From Phenylobacterium sp. (lineage in GTDB: Bacteria; Pseudomonadota; Alphaproteobacteria; Caulobacterales; Caulobacteraceae): 7,339 bases of DNA. The position numbers and the translations under genes were made by a program. The notes beneath the pieces are model-generated. The model was not told where the DNA came from. It did no database searches and was given only the letters and a program-made list of their open reading frames with translations. This document shows, piece after piece, positions 5,447 through 7,339 of this stretch. The DNA is taken from contig JAQGIJ010000626.1 of assembly GCA_028291285.1 (NCBI GenBank), forward strand, positions 1 to 7,339, read 5' to 3'. Numbering within the stretch: the first letter of the stretch is position 1; the number at the start of each line of letters is the position of its first letter.

Positions 5447-6256
5447 ATGTCACGTCTGCAAGGCAAGGCAGCGATCGTCCTCGGCGCCGCCGGGCGCGAC
5501 AACATGGGCCAGCACATCGCCGAGCGGTTCCTGCAGGAGGGCGCCCAGGTGGTGGTGGCGGGGCGCCACGCTGACGAGCTGAAGCGGTTCGCCGAGGCGA
5601 TCGGCGGCCATTGGACCACCTGCGACATCACCAAGAAGGCCGAGGTGGTCGCGCTGGCCCAGTTCGCCAGGGACAAGATGGGCCACGTCGACGTCGGCGT
5701 GAACGCCACCGGCTGGGGCTATCTCGCCCCCTTCCTGGACAGCAAGGAAGAGGACATCGACCGGATCATGGACCTGCAGTTCAAGGGTCCGTTCTTCTTC
5801 TTCCAGGCGCTGGTCGAGGCGATGGACCGCGGCGGCTCGATCATCCAGATCAGCTCGGCCACCGCCACCATCATGCTCAACAACCACGCCGCCTACATGG
5901 GCACCAAGGCGGGCACGGACCACGTCGTGCGCTGCGTCGCCAACGAGTTCGGCCAGCGCGGCATCCGCGCCAACTCGATCTCGCCGGGCGTCACCGACAG
6001 CCCCATGACCAACCTCGCGGCCCGCCCCTGGGCCGAGAAGGTGTTCGCGGACTGTTATCCGCTGGGCCGGGTCGGGACCTCGGACGACATCGCGGCCGCC
6101 GCGGTCTTCCTGGCCAGCGACGAATGCTTCATGACCGGCCAGAACCTGCAGGTGAACGGCGGGCTGACGCTTCGCCGCAACCCGTGGGCGCACGAGATGG
6201 CCGCGGCGGCGCAGGCGGCGCAGGCCCAGGCGGCTCCCCAGCCCCAGCCCGGCTAG
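5447..6256 (+). CDS. Short-chain dehydrogenase/reductase (SDR), probable active NAD(P)-dependent oxidoreductase, 269 aa
   Basis: Rossmann-fold dehydrogenase or reductase acting on an alcohol/ketone pair. The cofactor loop GAAGRDNMGQHIA (residues 13-25) is a longer variant of TGxxxGIG. The active site has Ser137 (ISSATAT), Tyr150 and Lys154 (YMGTK), so the Ser-Tyr-Lys triad is intact. The tetrad Asn is replaced by Gln111 (DLQFKGPFF), and NNAG reads NATG (86-89). The C-terminal half is canonical: ANSISPGVTDSPM, PLGRVGTSDDIA and MTGQNLQVNGG. The last 20 or so residues form an Ala/Gln/Pro-rich tail (250-269) beyond the usual SDR end, probably disordered. The intact triad contrasts with SDR 1, two genes upstream. 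It sits 39 bp after the GST gene and 8 bp before the TIM-barrel gene. The substrate is unknown; a hydroxylated product of the pathway oxygenase is a reasonable guess. Confidence 0.94.
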   Translation: MSRLQGKAAIVLGAAGRDNMGQHIAERFLQEGAQVVVAGRHADELKRFAEAIGGHWTTCDITKKAEVVALAQFARDKMGHVDVGVNATGWGYLAPFLDSKEEDIDRIMDLQFKGPFFFFQALVEAMDRGGSIIQISSATATIMLNNHAAYMGTKAGTDHVVRCVANEFGQRGIRANSISPGVTDSPMTNLAARPWAEKVFADCYPLGRVGTSDDIAAAAVFLASDECFMTGQNLQVNGGLTLRRNPWAHEMAAAAQAAQAQAAPQPQPG

Positions 6257-6264
6257 AGGCGCGC

Positions 6265-7059
6265 GTGGCGCGAACCCTCTCGCTGCACCATCTCACGGCG
6301 CTCGACGCCGATCCGGCGCAGTTCGTGGAGATCGCCGCACGGCTGGACTGCCGGACCGTGGCCCTGTTCACCCATGGCCGGGCGGACCGCTTTCCGCTGC
6401 TCACCGCCGAGAACGAGGGGGCTGTGGGCAGCCGGCTGCGCGATCTCGGCGTCGCGCTGCACAATGTGGAGTACGCGGCGATCACCCCCGAGATGGCGTG
6501 GGAGGGGCTGGCCGACGCCTTGGCCCGGAGCGCGCGGCTCGGCGCGCGGCGCATGACGGTCCACTGTCACGATCCCGAGGAAGCCCGCGCCGTGCAGAGC
6601 TTCGGGCGGCTCTGTGAGCTGGCGGCCGGCCAGGACATGTCCGTCGGCCTGGAATGGACGGCCGTGAACGCCGTGATCAACTCGCTGGCGACGGCCGAGC
6701 GGTTCATCGCCCAGGCGGGGCAGCCGAACGGGGACCTGGTCGCGGACCTGCTGCATCTGACGCGAAGCGGCGGGACGCCGGGCGACCTCGCCCGCCTGCC
6801 GCCAGGCCGCATCGGCTACGCCCAGATCTCGGATGGGCCGCTGCGGCGTGATCTGGCCGAGTACGCCGAGCTGGAGCTGATCCGCGAGCGCCTGCCCCCG
6901 GGCGACGGCGAACTGCCGGTGGCTGACTTCATCGCCGCCCTGCCCGCCGAGATCGTCGTCGACGTCGAGGCTCCGCAGGCCACGGCGTGGACGGCCGGCG
7001 CCAGCGCCCTCGAGCGCGCCGGCCGCGCGGTGACGGCCGCGAGGCGGTTTCTCCCTTAG
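6265..7059 (+). CDS. TIM-barrel sugar phosphate isomerase/epimerase-like protein (xylose isomerase-like / AP endonuclease 2 fold), 264 aa
   Basis: Last gene of the operon. The sequence follows the order of the xylose-isomerase-like TIM-barrel family. A strand ending MTVHCHDP leads to VGLEW (likely metal ligand Glu130). VADLLHLTRSG supplies the Asp161/His164 pair and IGYAQISDG supplies Gln187/Asp190. RERLPPGDGELPVADF is the family's PGxGxxP loop, and VVDVEAP carries Glu235. A divalent-metal centre that isomerises, epimerises or dehydrates a polyhydroxy or keto substrate is therefore expected. Relatives include sugar isomerases, hydroxypyruvate isomerase, inosose and 3-dehydroshikimate dehydratases and C-glycoside deglycosidases, and I cannot choose among them. 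The start is GTG 6265, with GAGG five bases upstream and 8 bp after the SDR 2 stop; longer in-frame extensions only overlap SDR 2. The length is normal and there is no signal peptide. Confidence 0.85.
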   Translation: MARTLSLHHLTALDADPAQFVEIAARLDCRTVALFTHGRADRFPLLTAENEGAVGSRLRDLGVALHNVEYAAITPEMAWEGLADALARSARLGARRMTVHCHDPEEARAVQSFGRLCELAAGQDMSVGLEWTAVNAVINSLATAERFIAQAGQPNGDLVADLLHLTRSGGTPGDLARLPPGRIGYAQISDGPLRRDLAEYAELELIRERLPPGDGELPVADFIAALPAEIVVDVEAPQATAWTAGASALERAGRAVTAARRFLP

Positions 7060-7108
7060 GTCCCGCGTCCGGCGAAAGCCCTTGCGCGGCGGCCGGGCGC
7101 GTCGCAAT

Positions 7109-7137
7109 CTGACGAAAAGCAGCACACACAGTAAAAA
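7109..7137 (+). promoter_or_regulatory. Candidate sigma-70-type promoter for the NmrA-like gene
   Basis: CTGACG (7109-7114) and TAAAAA (7132-7137) are separated by exactly 17 bases, each matching four of six consensus positions. They lie 33 bases before the ATG at 7171, in the only AT-rich patch of the 111-bp gap that follows the operon. The remaining gap sequence (7060-7108) is GC-rich with no convincing terminator. Confidence 0.35.
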
Positions 7138-7157
7138 TTGGCGCGCAGACGCCGGCT

Positions 7158-7163
7158 AGGGAG
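7158..7163 (+). promoter_or_regulatory. Ribosome binding site of the NmrA-like gene
   Basis: AGGGAG, seven bases before ATG 7171. It decides the start of the right-edge gene. Confidence 0.65.
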
Positions 7164-7170
7164 CGGACGA

Positions 7171-7339
7171 ATGGCGAAGGTGGCGGTCTTCGGGGCGAGC
7201 GGCCGGCAGGGGCTGGCGCAGGTGCGCCAGCTGCGCGCGGCGGGCTACGACGTGCGGGCGATCTCGCGCTCGAAGGACCCTTTCTACGGCGAGGATTTCG
7301 GCGAGGTCGAGATCATGCCGGCGGACCTGACGAACGAGG
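7171..7339 (+). CDS. NmrA-like / atypical SDR NAD(P)-binding protein, N-terminal fragment
   Basis: Truncated by the right edge; 56 codons are visible. The N-terminus is a Rossmann beta-alpha-beta unit: MAKVAVFGASGRQG, with the GxxGxxG dinucleotide-binding motif (residues 8-14). It continues with a helix, then YDVRAISRSKDP, whose Arg suggests NADP(H) preference, and a second strand leading to PADLTNE, the usual acidic turn. This order is typical of NmrA-like and other atypical SDRs, such as quinone or phenylcoumaran-type reductases and redox-sensing regulators. It has its own candidate promoter and ribosome binding site, so it may be a separate transcription unit of the same locus. Whether it is an enzyme or a sensor cannot be told from the fragment. 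Confidence 0.75.
   Translation, partial: MAKVAVFGASGRQGLAQVRQLRAAGYDVRAISRSKDPFYGEDFGEVEIMPADLTNE

Noticed and set aside
5611..6264. Upstream extension of the TIM-barrel frame through SDR 2
   Set aside because: The residues before GTG 6265 are an out-of-frame reading of SDR 2, rich in Arg/Gly/His/Pro. The TIM-barrel pattern begins at the GTG.
7071..7107. Possible terminator hairpins after the TIM-barrel gene (GGC-GAAA-GCC; TTGCG/CGCAA)
   Set aside because: The stems are three and five base pairs, the second has a 16-base loop, and no T-run follows either, so intrinsic termination is not supported.

Overview
The window is high-GC DNA with dense, well-ordered genes, short intergenic gaps and purine-rich ribosome binding sites. 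This gene style and the protein families (single-subunit Rieske oxygenases, LuxR-type regulator, VOC, ThuA-like, SDR, GST and TIM-barrel proteins) fit an alphaproteobacterium of the Caulobacteraceae/sphingomonad type. That placement is an inference; no rRNA or other phylogenetic marker is present. No tRNA, rRNA, CRISPR array, insertion sequence or phage gene was seen.

Layout: (1) Positions 1-1499 are on the minus strand and hold a complete Rieske non-heme iron oxygenase alpha subunit. It is followed in its own reading direction by the first 41 codons of a second gene, probably another oxygenase of the same kind. (2) Positions 1500-1684 are a divergent intergenic region that must hold the promoters for both directions. 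(3) A LuxR-type regulator (1685-2464, plus strand) is followed by a 171-bp gap with a possible weak terminator. (4) Positions 2636-7059 form one tight plus-strand operon: VOC/glyoxalase-like protein, ThuA-like protein, SDR 1, glutathione S-transferase, SDR 2 and a TIM-barrel sugar-phosphate-isomerase-like protein. Gaps within it are 39 bp or less. (5) After a 111-bp gap with a plausible promoter, an NmrA/atypical-SDR NAD(P)-binding protein begins at 7171 and runs off the window.

Taken together this looks like a regulated catabolic locus for an unidentified, probably cyclic or aromatic, substrate. The Rieske oxygenase(s) would hydroxylate or demethylate, the SDRs would oxidise or reduce alcohols and ketones, the GST would handle an electrophile or an ether or thioether intermediate, and the VOC and TIM-barrel proteins would isomerise, cleave or hydrolyse downstream intermediates. 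The LuxR-type protein is the obvious local regulator. No ferredoxin, reductase or oxygenase beta-subunit gene is visible, so electron supply would come from outside the window. The substrate cannot be read from the sequence.

The most unusual points are catalytic-residue departures. SDR 1 has Phe where the SDR catalytic Tyr should be, and changes at two other signature sites. The GST lacks the usual N-terminal Ser/Cys/Tyr at the expected place. The LuxR protein lacks the Asp normally used to bind acyl-homoserine lactone. The pairing of a ThuA-like protein and a TIM-barrel isomerase with aromatic-type enzymes is also notable.
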